A stretch of DNA of 64,000 nt from NCBI GenBank assembly GCA_965661945.1, contig CBFIFP010000009.1:1-64000 (forward strand). The letters are read 5' to 3'. This document shows, in pieces, positions 56,166-64,000 of the stretch. Made by a program: the position numbers and the translations under genes. Numbering within the stretch: the stretch's first letter is position 1; each line of letters opens with the position of its first letter. The DNA is from JAJRPT01 sp965661945. GTDB taxonomy: Bacteria; Bacteroidota; Ignavibacteria; Kapaibacteriales; UBA2268. The notes beneath the pieces are model-generated. The model had not been told where the DNA came from and did not search any database. It saw nothing but the letters and a program-made list of their open reading frames with translations.

Positions 56166-57461
56166 ATGGTTGAAAGATATACTTTACCAGAGATGGGAGC
56201 AATTTGGACAGAACAAGCTAAATATGATACTTGGTTAGAAGTGGAAATACTAGCGATTGAGGCAATGGCAGAACTTGGAATTTTAAGCAAAGATATTGCA
56301 AAAAATATAAGAGAAAAAGCAAAATGTGATGTTAATAGAATACTTGAAATTGAAGAAGTTACAAAGCACGATATAATAGCTTTTTTAACAAATGTAGAAG
56401 AACACGTTGGCGAAGATTCAAGATTTATTCACCTTGGAATGACTTCATCTGATGTTTTAGATACAGCATTATCCGTTCAATTAAAACGAGCATCAGAAAT
56501 TATTTCAAAAGACATTGATGATTTAATTCAAGTTTTAAAACGTAGAGCGAAAGAGTTTAAATATACTCCTTGCGTTGGGAGAAGTCACGGTATTCACGCA
56601 GAAGCAATGACCTTCGGGCTGAAATTTGCTCTTTGGTTAGATGAGTTATACCGCTTGAAAAAACGCTTTGATGCCGCAGTTGAAGACGTTTCTTTATGTA
56701 TGATATCAGGGGCTGTGGGTACTTACGAACATCTCGACCCATTTATCGAGAAATATGTTGCAGATAAACTCGGCTTAAAGCCAGTAAATGTTTCAACTCA
56801 AGTAATATCAAGAGATGTGCATTCAAGTTATATGCAAGTATTAGCTTCAATTGGCTCGTTAATTGAGAAAATATCAATTGAAATTCGTCACTTGCAACGC
56901 ACAGAAGTTCGCGAAGCAGAAGAGTTTTTCTCTAAAGGACAAAAAGGAAGTTCTGCAATGCCACATAAACGTAACCCAATTGCATCTGAAAATTTATCTG
57001 GTCAAGCAAGATTACTCCGCACAAATATGTTCGCAGCAATTGAAAATAATGCACTTTGGCACGAAAGAGATATAAGCCATTCATCAGTAGAGAGAGTTAT
57101 TATTCCTGATTCTACTATAATTGCTAATTACTCTTTGAGAAGAATTATTAGAGTTTTGGATAATTTAGTAGTTTATCCGGAAAGAATGCAAGAAAATTTA
57201 GACCTAACTCACGGGTTAATTCACTCCCAAAAAGTTTTATTATCTCTAGCAAAAAAAGGAATTAAAAGACAAGAAGCGTATGTTTGGGTACAACGTAATG
57301 CAATGAAAACTTGGGACGAAAAAATCCCTTTATTGGATAATTTATTAAACGACAGTGATATAATGAATCACTTTTCTGAAGAAGAGTTACAAACAATGTT
57401 TTCTTTTGAAAAAGTATTCAAGTCAGTTGATTTTATTTTTGAGAGATTAGAAATTGAATAA
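56166..57461 (+). CDS. purB: Adenylosuccinate lyase
   Basis: Cleaves SAICAR and adenylosuccinate in purine synthesis, releasing fumarate. The 431-residue protein carries the fumarase-superfamily signature GSSAMPHKRNP (about 260-270), the catalytic-His region VGRSHGIHAEAMTFG, and FIHLGMTSSDVLDTAL. Start ATG 56166 is set by GGAGAAA immediately upstream; the TTG at 56154 lies inside that ribosome site. Length is normal. Single gene with promoter and terminator. Confidence 0.97.
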   Translation: MVERYTLPEMGAIWTEQAKYDTWLEVEILAIEAMAELGILSKDIAKNIREKAKCDVNRILEIEEVTKHDIIAFLTNVEEHVGEDSRFIHLGMTSSDVLDTALSVQLKRASEIISKDIDDLIQVLKRRAKEFKYTPCVGRSHGIHAEAMTFGLKFALWLDELYRLKKRFDAAVEDVSLCMISGAVGTYEHLDPFIEKYVADKLGLKPVNVSTQVISRDVHSSYMQVLASIGSLIEKISIEIRHLQRTEVREAEEFFSKGQKGSSAMPHKRNPIASENLSGQARLLRTNMFAAIENNALWHERDISHSSVERVIIPDSTIIANYSLRRIIRVLDNLVVYPERMQENLDLTHGLIHSQKVLLSLAKKGIKRQEAYVWVQRNAMKTWDEKIPLLDNLLNDSDIMNHFSEEELQTMFSFEKVFKSVDFIFERLEIE

Positions 57462-57470
57462 ATTAAAAAG

Positions 57471-57488
57471 GACCCAATTATTTGGGTC
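57471..57488. terminator. Terminator between purB and dapF
   Basis: Stem GACCCAA/TTGGGTC with a 4-nt loop followed by eight T. The A run on the left side lets it serve the convergent dapF transcript as well. Confidence 0.92.
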
Positions 57489-57524
57489 TTTTTTTTGATA
57501 TAATTTTATTTAATTAAAATATTA

Positions 57525-58376
57525 CTAAATTAAAATATCGTCAGGTAAGTTTATGAAATTTGAATAAAGTAATTTTGCTGGTCCTTGTAGTATCATATTT
57601 TTAATTTCGTTTTTATCAAGGACAATATCAATAATTAATCTTTCACCGCTTGAAGGAATTATTGTAACTGGAAACTCTATATTATAAAATTTATTTACGG
57701 TTAGAGCTGTAGCTACAGCGCCAGTACCACAAGCGCCAGTTTCTAATTCAACGCCTTTTTCGAAGGTTCTTAAGTTTACTATGTTATTCTTTATTTGAAT
57801 AAAATTTACATTAGTTCCATGGGGTTTAAACTCTTGAGAAAATCTGATTGAGGAGCCAATTTTATCAATATTAAAATTTTCAAAATCAATATTATTATCT
57901 TTTGTGTTGATTACAAAATGATGGGTGCCAGTATTTGAGTAATATCCATGATAATTTACATTATCAGCACTTACATACCTTTCATTAGGTAGTGTAATTG
58001 GGCTGGGCATATAAAGTAAAATATCATTATCAATAAATTTTGCTTTATAGGTATCTCCAGACATAAAAAAAGTAACATTATTTTTATCTTTAATAAGTCC
58101 GTTCATATCTGCAAACCTTGAAATAGCTCTACCTCCATTTCCACACATCATACCCGATGAGCCATCTGGGTTAAAGAATTGACAAACAAAATCATAGGTG
58201 TGAGTTTTATTTTCTAAAAACATTAAACCTTCAGATTTGAAATCGTTAAATTGATTTATATTACACAAGGACTTAGCAAGTTCACTTCCTTGTTTTTTTG
58301 TAAAATTATAATTTCTATTATCAATTACCGAAAATAAGTTACCAGCACCAGACATGTAAAAGACTTCAATTTTCAT
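57525..58376 (-). CDS. dapF: Diaminopimelate epimerase
   Basis: Converts LL- to meso-diaminopimelate for lysine and peptidoglycan. The 283-residue protein has both catalytic cysteines: MCGNGGRAISRF (about residue 78) and ELETGACGTGAVAT (about 216), plus the N-terminal MSGAGNLFSVID. Its start overlaps the upstream inositol-monophosphatase gene by 11 bases. Confidence 0.96.
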   Translation of the reverse strand: MKIEVFYMSGAGNLFSVIDNRNYNFTKKQGSELAKSLCNINQFNDFKSEGLMFLENKTHTYDFVCQFFNPDGSSGMMCGNGGRAISRFADMNGLIKDKNNVTFFMSGDTYKAKFIDNDILLYMPSPITLPNERYVSADNVNYHGYYSNTGTHHFVINTKDNNIDFENFNIDKIGSSIRFSQEFKPHGTNVNFIQIKNNIVNLRTFEKGVELETGACGTGAVATALTVNKFYNIEFPVTIIPSSGERLIIDIVLDKNEIKNMILQGPAKLLYSNFINLPDDILI

Positions 58377-59160
58377 GGTTAACCAAATTAATTAAATTAT
58401 TATGAATTTTAGAGTTTGTAGCGATAATGCTATCAGCATTTAAAGTGATTTGCTCGCCTTTATAGTTTGAAACTTTGCCTCCAGCTTCAGTTAGTATAAG
58501 ATTTCCTGCTGCCATATCCCATGGTTTTAATTCTACTTCCCAAAACCCATCAAATCTGCCTGTAGCAACATAGCACAAATCTAAAGCAGCAGAGCCAAGT
58601 CTTCTGACAGGAATACCAGACCCAACAATTCTGGAAAAAGTCTCTAAACAATTTTTTGGATTTTCTGAAACATTATAAGGGAATCCGGTTACAAGAAAAC
58701 TTTTATTAATATTAGAACAATTGGAAACTTTAATTTCATTGTTATTTAAAAAAGCACCCTTACCTTTTTCGCTGAAAAATAGTTCGCCTGTAATAGGATT
58801 AAAAACCGCTCCGGTTATTATTTCATTTTTGTAAGCAAGTGCTATACTTACCGAAAATATCGGGAGCCGATTAGCAAAGTTAACTGTACCATCAAGAGGA
58901 TCTATAATCCAGAGGTAGTCGGTATTATTATTATTTAAATTAATAGTTAAATCAGATTCTTCAGAAAGAATATTATGCTCTGGATATAGTTCTTGTAACC
59001 TTGAAATAATAACATTCTCAGAAATAAAATCGTATTCGGTTACTAAATCATTCAATTTGGATTTGGAGAAGACTTCAAAGTCTTTATGAAATCCATCTTT
59101 CAATTTTGAGCCGGCTTCTTTTATTATTTGAATGCAATTTTGTGTATAATTACAAAACAT
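58366..59160 (-). CDS. Inositol-monophosphatase family protein (SuhB-like)
   Basis: A 264-residue Mg-dependent phosphatase. The metal-binding motifs are LSEESD (about 72-77), WIIDPLDGTVNFANRLP (about 89-105) and WDMAAGNLILTEAGG (about 215-229). Substrate could be inositol phosphate or a related sugar phosphate; SuhB also has a role with the transcription machinery in E. coli. It overlaps dapF by 11 bases and is divergent from the polysaccharide export gene with a 49-bp spacer. Confidence 0.92.
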   Translation of the reverse strand: MFCNYTQNCIQIIKEAGSKLKDGFHKDFEVFSKSKLNDLVTEYDFISENVIISRLQELYPEHNILSEESDLTINLNNNNTDYLWIIDPLDGTVNFANRLPIFSVSIALAYKNEIITGAVFNPITGELFFSEKGKGAFLNNNEIKVSNCSNINKSFLVTGFPYNVSENPKNCLETFSRIVGSGIPVRRLGSAALDLCYVATGRFDGFWEVELKPWDMAAGNLILTEAGGKVSNYKGEQITLNADSIIATNSKIHNNLINLVNHEN

Positions 59161-59209
59161 TTATTAATTTGCAGTTTTAAAATAACAAATTTAAAAATTT
59201 ATAATCATA

Positions 59210-60841
59210 ATGACTAAAATAATATTCATTATTTTTCTATTGTTTATTAGTACGAATATTTTCTCACAGGTAAATCGCTCAATTACGGGAGCTTCACCTG
59301 GTTGGATAGATACTCTTTCTATAGAAAGAGCACAAAAGGTATCTGATGAGAATAAAGGAATTGTAGATAGACCAATTGACCCAGAAAAATATATAGTAGG
59401 ACCTGGTGATGAGTTTAAAGTAACTATAATCCAATATGAGCCAATTGAGTTGCAAATTACTGTTTCACCAGATTCGAAAATATATATATCTAAAATTGGG
59501 CTAATAGAAATTAAAGACAATACTTTATTAGAAGTGTATGATTTGGTAAAAGAAGAGATTCAAAAAGTTTTTAATACAGATGAGATATATATTGTTTTAG
59601 ATAAAATAAAACAATTCAAAGTTAGAATTAGTGGTGAAGTAAATAAATCAATGACAGTGAATGCTTATTCGACCGATAGAGTTTCGGAGATTCTTGATAA
59701 ATCTGGAGCGATGAAATCATCTTCCTCAACAAGAAATATTAAACTTATTAGAGGTGATACAAAGGAATTGCTTAAAGTAGATTTGGTTAAGTTTTTTGCG
59801 ACAACCAACGAAGAGAGTAATCCTTATGTAAGAAATGGCGACCATATTATAATTCCTGAAATATCTGAAGATGTAGATATTCATATTTCTGGTGAGATAC
59901 CAATGAAAGACTCAGATTTTGAATATGTAGAGGGTGATTCTTTATCAACTTTAATTCGACTTGGTCAGGGTTTTTTAAAAACTTCACTTCTTGATTCTGT
60001 AGAGTTTGTAAGATATGATTTAAATTCAAAAGAATTTAATTCGAGGTTTTTAAATTTAAATTCTTGGCGAAATAAAGTTTTCCAATTTAATGAAGTTTTG
60101 GACGGGGATTTCCCTTTAAAACCAGGAGATAGGGTTTATATTAGAAAAAATCCTAATTGGGTTGATAAAAAATATGTGAAGTTAGAGGGAGAGGTTAAAT
60201 ATCCTGGTAAATATCCAATTCAAAACAAAAATACAACAATAGCTGATATAATAAACGCCGCTGGAGGTTTTACTGATGATGCATCTCCTGAACTTTCAGA
60301 ATATATCAGACAAGAAGAAGCCGACAAAAAAGATTTGGAATTGGAAAGATTAAGTAGAATACCTTATTCTGATATGTCGGAGTCAGAAAGAAGATACTTT
60401 CAATCAAGAGTATCAGAAATTAAAGGTTTGATGGCTATTAATATTTTAAATGCTGTTGAGAATCCCGAATCACCTGATAATATTCTTGTTGAAACAAGAG
60501 ATTCTATTGTTATACCTAAGATTAAAAATTATATTATAGTTCAAGGTAGAGTTAATTCACCAGGTGCGATTATTTTTGATGAAAGTTTGACTTATATAGA
60601 GTATATAAATTTAGCTGGTGGATTTGGATTTAGAGCTGATGATAAAGAAACTTTTATCACAAAGCCGGGCGGTAGGCAATATCTTGCATCAGATTTTAAT
60701 TATAAAATTGAACCAGGTGATGTAATATTAGTTCCGCCTAAGAAAGAAGTAGATGTATGGGAGAAAACACTTGAATACTCAGCTTTTGTTATTCAATTGA
60801 TAACTCTATTCAGTTTAATTTTTACTATAACACGTAATTGA
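59210..60841 (+). CDS. Polysaccharide export protein with SLBB domains (Wza-like)
   Basis: A 543-residue exported protein for moving capsule or exopolysaccharide through the periplasm and outer membrane. After a signal peptide (about 1-20) is the Poly_export domain (about 60-140, KYIVGPGDEFKVTI), then four SLBB-like units: FKVRISGEVNKSMTVNAY, VDIHISGEIPMKDSDF, KYVKLEGEVKYPGKYPI and NYIIVQGRVNSPGAIIF, each followed by a D/N-x-I..A/G-G-G pattern. A C-terminal hydrophobic helix (about 518-540) is present. The Wzz-like gene follows after 14 bp. Confidence 0.92.
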   Translation: MTKIIFIIFLLFISTNIFSQVNRSITGASPGWIDTLSIERAQKVSDENKGIVDRPIDPEKYIVGPGDEFKVTIIQYEPIELQITVSPDSKIYISKIGLIEIKDNTLLEVYDLVKEEIQKVFNTDEIYIVLDKIKQFKVRISGEVNKSMTVNAYSTDRVSEILDKSGAMKSSSSTRNIKLIRGDTKELLKVDLVKFFATTNEESNPYVRNGDHIIIPEISEDVDIHISGEIPMKDSDFEYVEGDSLSTLIRLGQGFLKTSLLDSVEFVRYDLNSKEFNSRFLNLNSWRNKVFQFNEVLDGDFPLKPGDRVYIRKNPNWVDKKYVKLEGEVKYPGKYPIQNKNTTIADIINAAGGFTDDASPELSEYIRQEEADKKDLELERLSRIPYSDMSESERRYFQSRVSEIKGLMAINILNAVENPESPDNILVETRDSIVIPKIKNYIIVQGRVNSPGAIIFDESLTYIEYINLAGGFGFRADDKETFITKPGGRQYLASDFNYKIEPGDVILVPPKKEVDVWEKTLEYSAFVIQLITLFSLIFTITRN

Positions 60842-60855
60842 TAATCAAATAATAT

Positions 60856-62004
60856 ATGAAAGAAATTCATTTAAATACTATTTTAAAAATATTAAAAGTT
60901 GATTTTAAAAAATTTATTTCAATTGTTATTGGATTAAATATTATTTTAATTGGTTATTCTTTTATAATGCCGCAAACTTATTCCTCGGAATTAACAATTA
61001 TGCCTCCTAAGAGTTCTTCCGGTGGAGGTGGGCTTTCTTCATTTTTGCAAAATCTTGGAGGTGGAGCATTAAGTCTTGGTGGAATAGGCGAAGATGACCA
61101 ATCAAAACTTTTTGCTGATGTTTTAAAAAGTAGAAATGTTTCTCAAAAAATAATTTCAGAACTACAATTAGATACTCTTGATTCTTTTAAAGAATTGTCT
61201 GATTTGGCTTTAAACGCAGAGGTGAGTAGAATTTTAGAAACAAAAGTTGAAAAAAGTGGGATAATAAAATTAAATTGTAATTTTTCAACAACTTATTTTG
61301 CAAACCAAGAAGAAATTGAATTTGTTAAAAAATTAGTTAAAGAAATAACAAATTCTTTTGCAAAATCACTGGACGAAATTTTAAAAGAAAAAAATAATTC
61401 AAGTGCAAAACAATCAAGACTTTATATTGATGGTGAGATTAATAAATACAGAATAAAACTTGATTCGATTTCTGCAGAGTTACAAAATTTCCAAGAAGAG
61501 CATAAAATATTAGAAATTGAGGAGCAAACTAAAGCTGTTGTAACTCAAGCTATTGAAATAGGAACTCAGTTAATTGAGTATGAAAATGAGTTAAACTTGG
61601 CAATGATTCAGATGAATCCTAATTCTAACCAAGTACAAGTTTTAAGAAATCAAGTTGAGATGATTAAAAAACAAGCCAAAAGAATTCAAGAGGGTGGATT
61701 GAATGATGATGGTTTTTCTTTGCCTTTATCTAAAGTACCTGAATTGGCAAGAAGATTTACTGAAATATATAGGGACAGGGAAATTATTGAAAAAGTGTTA
61801 CTTTACTTGGAAACACAAAAACACCAAGAAATGATTCAAGAAGAAAAAGATGTTCCAGTTATTGAAATACTTGATTACGCTTATGAGCCAGAAATCCGTT
61901 CATCTCCAAAAAGAAGCTTGATGTTGTTAATTGGAACAATTATATTTGCTATCGTAGCGTTTATATATATTATTATTTCAGCTTATTATAAAGGTAGATT
62001 GTGA
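60856..62004 (+). CDS. Wzz/GumC-type chain-length determinant protein
   Basis: A 382-residue inner-membrane polysaccharide co-polymerase without a kinase domain. TM1 (about 20-40, KFISIVIGLNIILIGYSF) is followed by a Gly-rich loop (SSSGGGGLSSFLQNLGGG), a coiled-coil periplasmic region (about 175-290) and a Pro-rich segment just before TM2 (about 352-375, SSPKRSLMLLIGTIIFAIV). This is the Wzz layout. It sets polymer length together with the Wza-like protein encoded 14 bp upstream. Confidence 0.92.
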   Translation: MKEIHLNTILKILKVDFKKFISIVIGLNIILIGYSFIMPQTYSSELTIMPPKSSSGGGGLSSFLQNLGGGALSLGGIGEDDQSKLFADVLKSRNVSQKIISELQLDTLDSFKELSDLALNAEVSRILETKVEKSGIIKLNCNFSTTYFANQEEIEFVKKLVKEITNSFAKSLDEILKEKNNSSAKQSRLYIDGEINKYRIKLDSISAELQNFQEEHKILEIEEQTKAVVTQAIEIGTQLIEYENELNLAMIQMNPNSNQVQVLRNQVEMIKKQAKRIQEGGLNDDGFSLPLSKVPELARRFTEIYRDREIIEKVLLYLETQKHQEMIQEEKDVPVIEILDYAYEPEIRSSPKRSLMLLIGTIIFAIVAFIYIIISAYYKGRL

Positions 62005-62263
62005 TAAATGGCGTGTTTTTATTTATCAATCCTTATCTTAACACTTTCTTAACAATTTATCTGTATATTTTATAATTACTTATCTTTTTAATATTAAAAT
62101 ATCCCAATCAAAATAATCTATTTTGTTTATTTTACCTTAGTTAACATATTGTATTTTTTTTAATTATTAAATTATGATAAACAACCATTATGATTTATAA
62201 CTGTTTTTGGAAAGATTAACACAATATTAACATAATATTAATATTCACTTAATTATACAAGGT

Positions 62264-62271
62264 TAATTTTG
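62264..62271 (+). promoter_or_regulatory. Candidate -7 element of the right-edge TonB receptor
   Basis: TAATTTTG, 29 bp before ATG 62301, in a 296-bp A+T-rich spacer that otherwise shows nothing I can support. No clear -33. Confidence 0.5.
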
Positions 62272-62300
62272 TAAATTATTATTAACAAACTAAATTATTT

Positions 62301-64000
62301 ATGAGATTTTTTGTTATTTATTTATTTTTAATTATATCAATAAGTTCATTGAAATCAGCAGAAATATTCGGAAATATAAAAGATAGTCAGTCAAAAGATC
62401 CAATGATTCAAGCAGTTGTCAGGGTTGACGGTACAAAAATTGGTACATACTCAGGTTTAGATGGCTCTTTTAGGTTAAAAAATATTAAAGCAGGTGAATA
62501 TGACTTAGTTGTTACTTATATTGGATATAAGGAATATAGACAAAAGATTAAAGTTAGTGATGGTGGAGAAACACGATTTAACATTTTACTAGAAGAAGAT
62601 GCAACCTCGACTGATAATGTAATGGTGTTTGCTTCTAAAGAGTTGCAAACAGAAGAAAGTGCTAGGATGTCCGAGAAAAATAATCTAACAACCTCTAATA
62701 TAGTTTCATCTAAGGTTATAGAAGTATCTCCAGATATTACTGTTTCAACTTTGATACAGAAGATGTCAGGTATTTCTATTGAGGAAGAGGGTTCGAATGA
62801 TGGCTCTTACGCAATAATCAGAGGTATGGATAAAAGATACAATAATACTTTAATAAATGGTGTTAAAGTTCCTTCCCCAGATGCCAGAAACAGGTTTGTT
62901 CCTTTGGATATTTTCCCTGCTGATATTATTGATAGATTAGAAGTCCACAAGTCTGTTACTCCAGATATGGAGGCAGATGCAATCGGTGGAACAGTTAATT
63001 TAATAATGAAAAATGCTCCTGATAATTTTTTATTAAAAACTAATGCTGCTATTGGTTATAATGATATGTTTCTTCAAAATGATAGAAGTTTTTTATCATT
63101 TAATACAGATGTACAACAACAAAATTCTCCAGGTAGAATTGATGAGTGGAGAGATAATCTAAGCAAAGAAGAAAAACAAGGTGTAATCCAAAAATATTTC
63201 CCCACAGAAGCATTAACATTTCAACAAAGAACCGCATTACCAAATGCTATACTAGGTCTAACAATAGGCGATAGATTTGGAAAACAAAAACAATTTGGGG
63301 CAGTTTTGGCTTTGAGTTATCAAGGAATTTCAAGGGGTCAAAATCAGTTTTCAACAATTATCGACCAAAGACAAGAAACGGGCTTAGCTTCTATTGATAA
63401 TGTTTTAAATCGTGAAAATTCAATGTTTGAACAAAGAACTGCTGTTCATACAAAGTTAGATTACTATTTTAATCCAAAGCATAGAATAAGTATGTACAAT
63501 GCTTATATGAGATTAGCACAGGATGAATCTTGGTATCTTGAAGATTCTAATTATTGGCATAGAGATTTTGTTAGGGCTGTTTACTATGAGTTATTTTCTC
63601 AGCAAATTAACCAAAATGTTTATAACTCAACTTTAAAGGGAGACCACGATTTAGGAAGGAATTTCTTTTTAGATTGGTCTGGAGCTTTTTCTTTTGCAAA
63701 CAGAAATCAACCAGATAGAGCAACTTTAAACCTTACTACACCAGATATGTCTGATGTAAATGAAAATGGAGAAATTAGGGTTGCATATATGGATAGACCT
63801 ATGTTTAGAGAGTTTTATTATAATTACGATAGGGATTTTGCTTTATACTCAAATTTGAAACATATCTCACATATCGGTGATTTAAAGTTTGAAAATAAAA
63901 TTGGAAATTTAGTTAGGTATAAAGATAGAGAAACGGTTTTTGATAAATATGAATTTAGACCATATTTGAATAATGCTAATAATGATTATCCAAATAATAC
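62301..64000 (+). CDS. TonB-dependent receptor, N-terminal part (runs off right edge)
   Basis: Open for 566 codons from ATG 62301 to the window end. Signal peptide (about 1-21), carboxypeptidase-like domain (about 22-110, IFGNIKDSQSKDPMIQAVVR to YIGYKEYRQKI), plug (about 130-240, VSTLIQKMSGISIEEEGSN, TPDMEADAIGGTVNLIMKN) and the first barrel strands. The plug closely parallels that of the receptor at 17234 (TPDM[DE]ADAIGG), so the two belong to one subgroup, but no phytase or other partner gene is visible before the edge. Ligand unknown. Confidence 0.92.
   Translation, partial: MRFFVIYLFLIISISSLKSAEIFGNIKDSQSKDPMIQAVVRVDGTKIGTYSGLDGSFRLKNIKAGEYDLVVTYIGYKEYRQKIKVSDGGETRFNILLEEDATSTDNVMVFASKELQTEESARMSEKNNLTTSNIVSSKVIEVSPDITVSTLIQKMSGISIEEEGSNDGSYAIIRGMDKRYNNTLINGVKVPSPDARNRFVPLDIFPADIIDRLEVHKSVTPDMEADAIGGTVNLIMKNAPDNFLLKTNAAIGYNDMFLQNDRSFLSFNTDVQQQNSPGRIDEWRDNLSKEEKQGVIQKYFPTEALTFQQRTALPNAILGLTIGDRFGKQKQFGAVLALSYQGISRGQNQFSTIIDQRQETGLASIDNVLNRENSMFEQRTAVHTKLDYYFNPKHRISMYNAYMRLAQDESWYLEDSNYWHRDFVRAVYYELFSQQINQNVYNSTLKGDHDLGRNFFLDWSGAFSFANRNQPDRATLNLTTPDMSDVNENGEIRVAYMDRPMFREFYYNYDRDFALYSNLKHISHIGDLKFENKIGNLVRYKDRETVFDKYEFRPYLNNANNDYPNN

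Noticed and set aside
56066..56290. Minus-strand ORF over the start of purB
   Set aside because: Antisense to purB, no ribosome site, and it runs through the purB promoter.
62003..62027. GATAAAT/ATTTATC pair after the Wzz-like gene as a terminator
   Set aside because: A weak A+T stem with an 11-nt loop, overlapping the stop codon and without a following T run.

Overview
The window reads as chromosomal DNA of an A+T-rich Gram-negative bacterium of the Bacteroidota/Chlorobiota side of the FCB group; a Kapabacteria- or Ignavibacteria-like lineage is my inference. The evidence is: two proteins with type IX secretion (T9SS) C-terminal sorting domains, two TonB-dependent receptors with carboxypeptidase-like N-terminal domains, many lipoproteins with a Cys at residue 16-20, a lipid A kinase (LpxK), and Bacteroidota-type promoters (TTG, about 20 bp, TAnnTTTG) in front of several genes including the initiator tRNA.

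Layout. 1-2.8 kb: N-terminal two-thirds or less of a giant exported surface protein (minus strand, runs off the left edge). 3.2-9.9 kb: a four-gene tetR-tolC-adaptor-RND efflux operon. 10-12.8 kb: an apparently exported superoxide dismutase, then a short accessory stretch with a palindromic operator, a 27-codon ORF, an 18-residue-repeat exported protein and a very A+T-rich membrane protein. 12.9-15.8 kb: pepF-recF operon, with a G-quadruplex motif across the recF stop codon. 16-21.3 kb: DUF4386 protein, then a TonB receptor plus phytase-like lipoprotein pair. 21.3-29 kb: PLP racemase, an undescribed-looking trio (outer-membrane barrel, RsbW-type kinase, membrane P-loop coiled-coil protein), then a HmuY-like/HmuT-like haem pair. 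29-35 kb: polyprenyl glycosylphosphotransferase, DUF1015 protein, CcoI-type copper ATPase and a small barrel. 35-42.4 kb: beta-propeller lipoprotein and an operon addA-lpxK-(C26 amidase)-(degenerate M23). 42.5 kb: tRNA-fMet. 42.6-45.5 kb: DUF885 lipoprotein and two tandem paralogous lipoproteins. 45.5-56 kb: PAP2 phosphatase, a 1505-residue BNR/FnIII T9SS protein and a 1627-residue VWA/WD40/anchor-domain T9SS protein. 56-59 kb: purB, then suhB-like and dapF. 59-64 kb: Wza-like and Wzz-like polysaccharide export genes and a second TonB receptor cut by the right edge.

How it works together. Most of the window serves the cell envelope: efflux, nutrient uptake through TonB receptors (phytate/phosphate, haem), lipid A, exopolysaccharide start (29 kb) and export (59-62 kb), and large secreted adhesin- or enzyme-like proteins. 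Housekeeping genes (recF, addA, purB, dapF, tRNA-fMet) are interleaved. I saw no insertion sequence, prophage, integrase or CRISPR array. The least explained parts are the 22.6-26.9 kb trio, the 11.0-12.8 kb patch, and a two-part palindromic repeat found at 15.9 kb and, in opposite orientation, at 31.9 kb.
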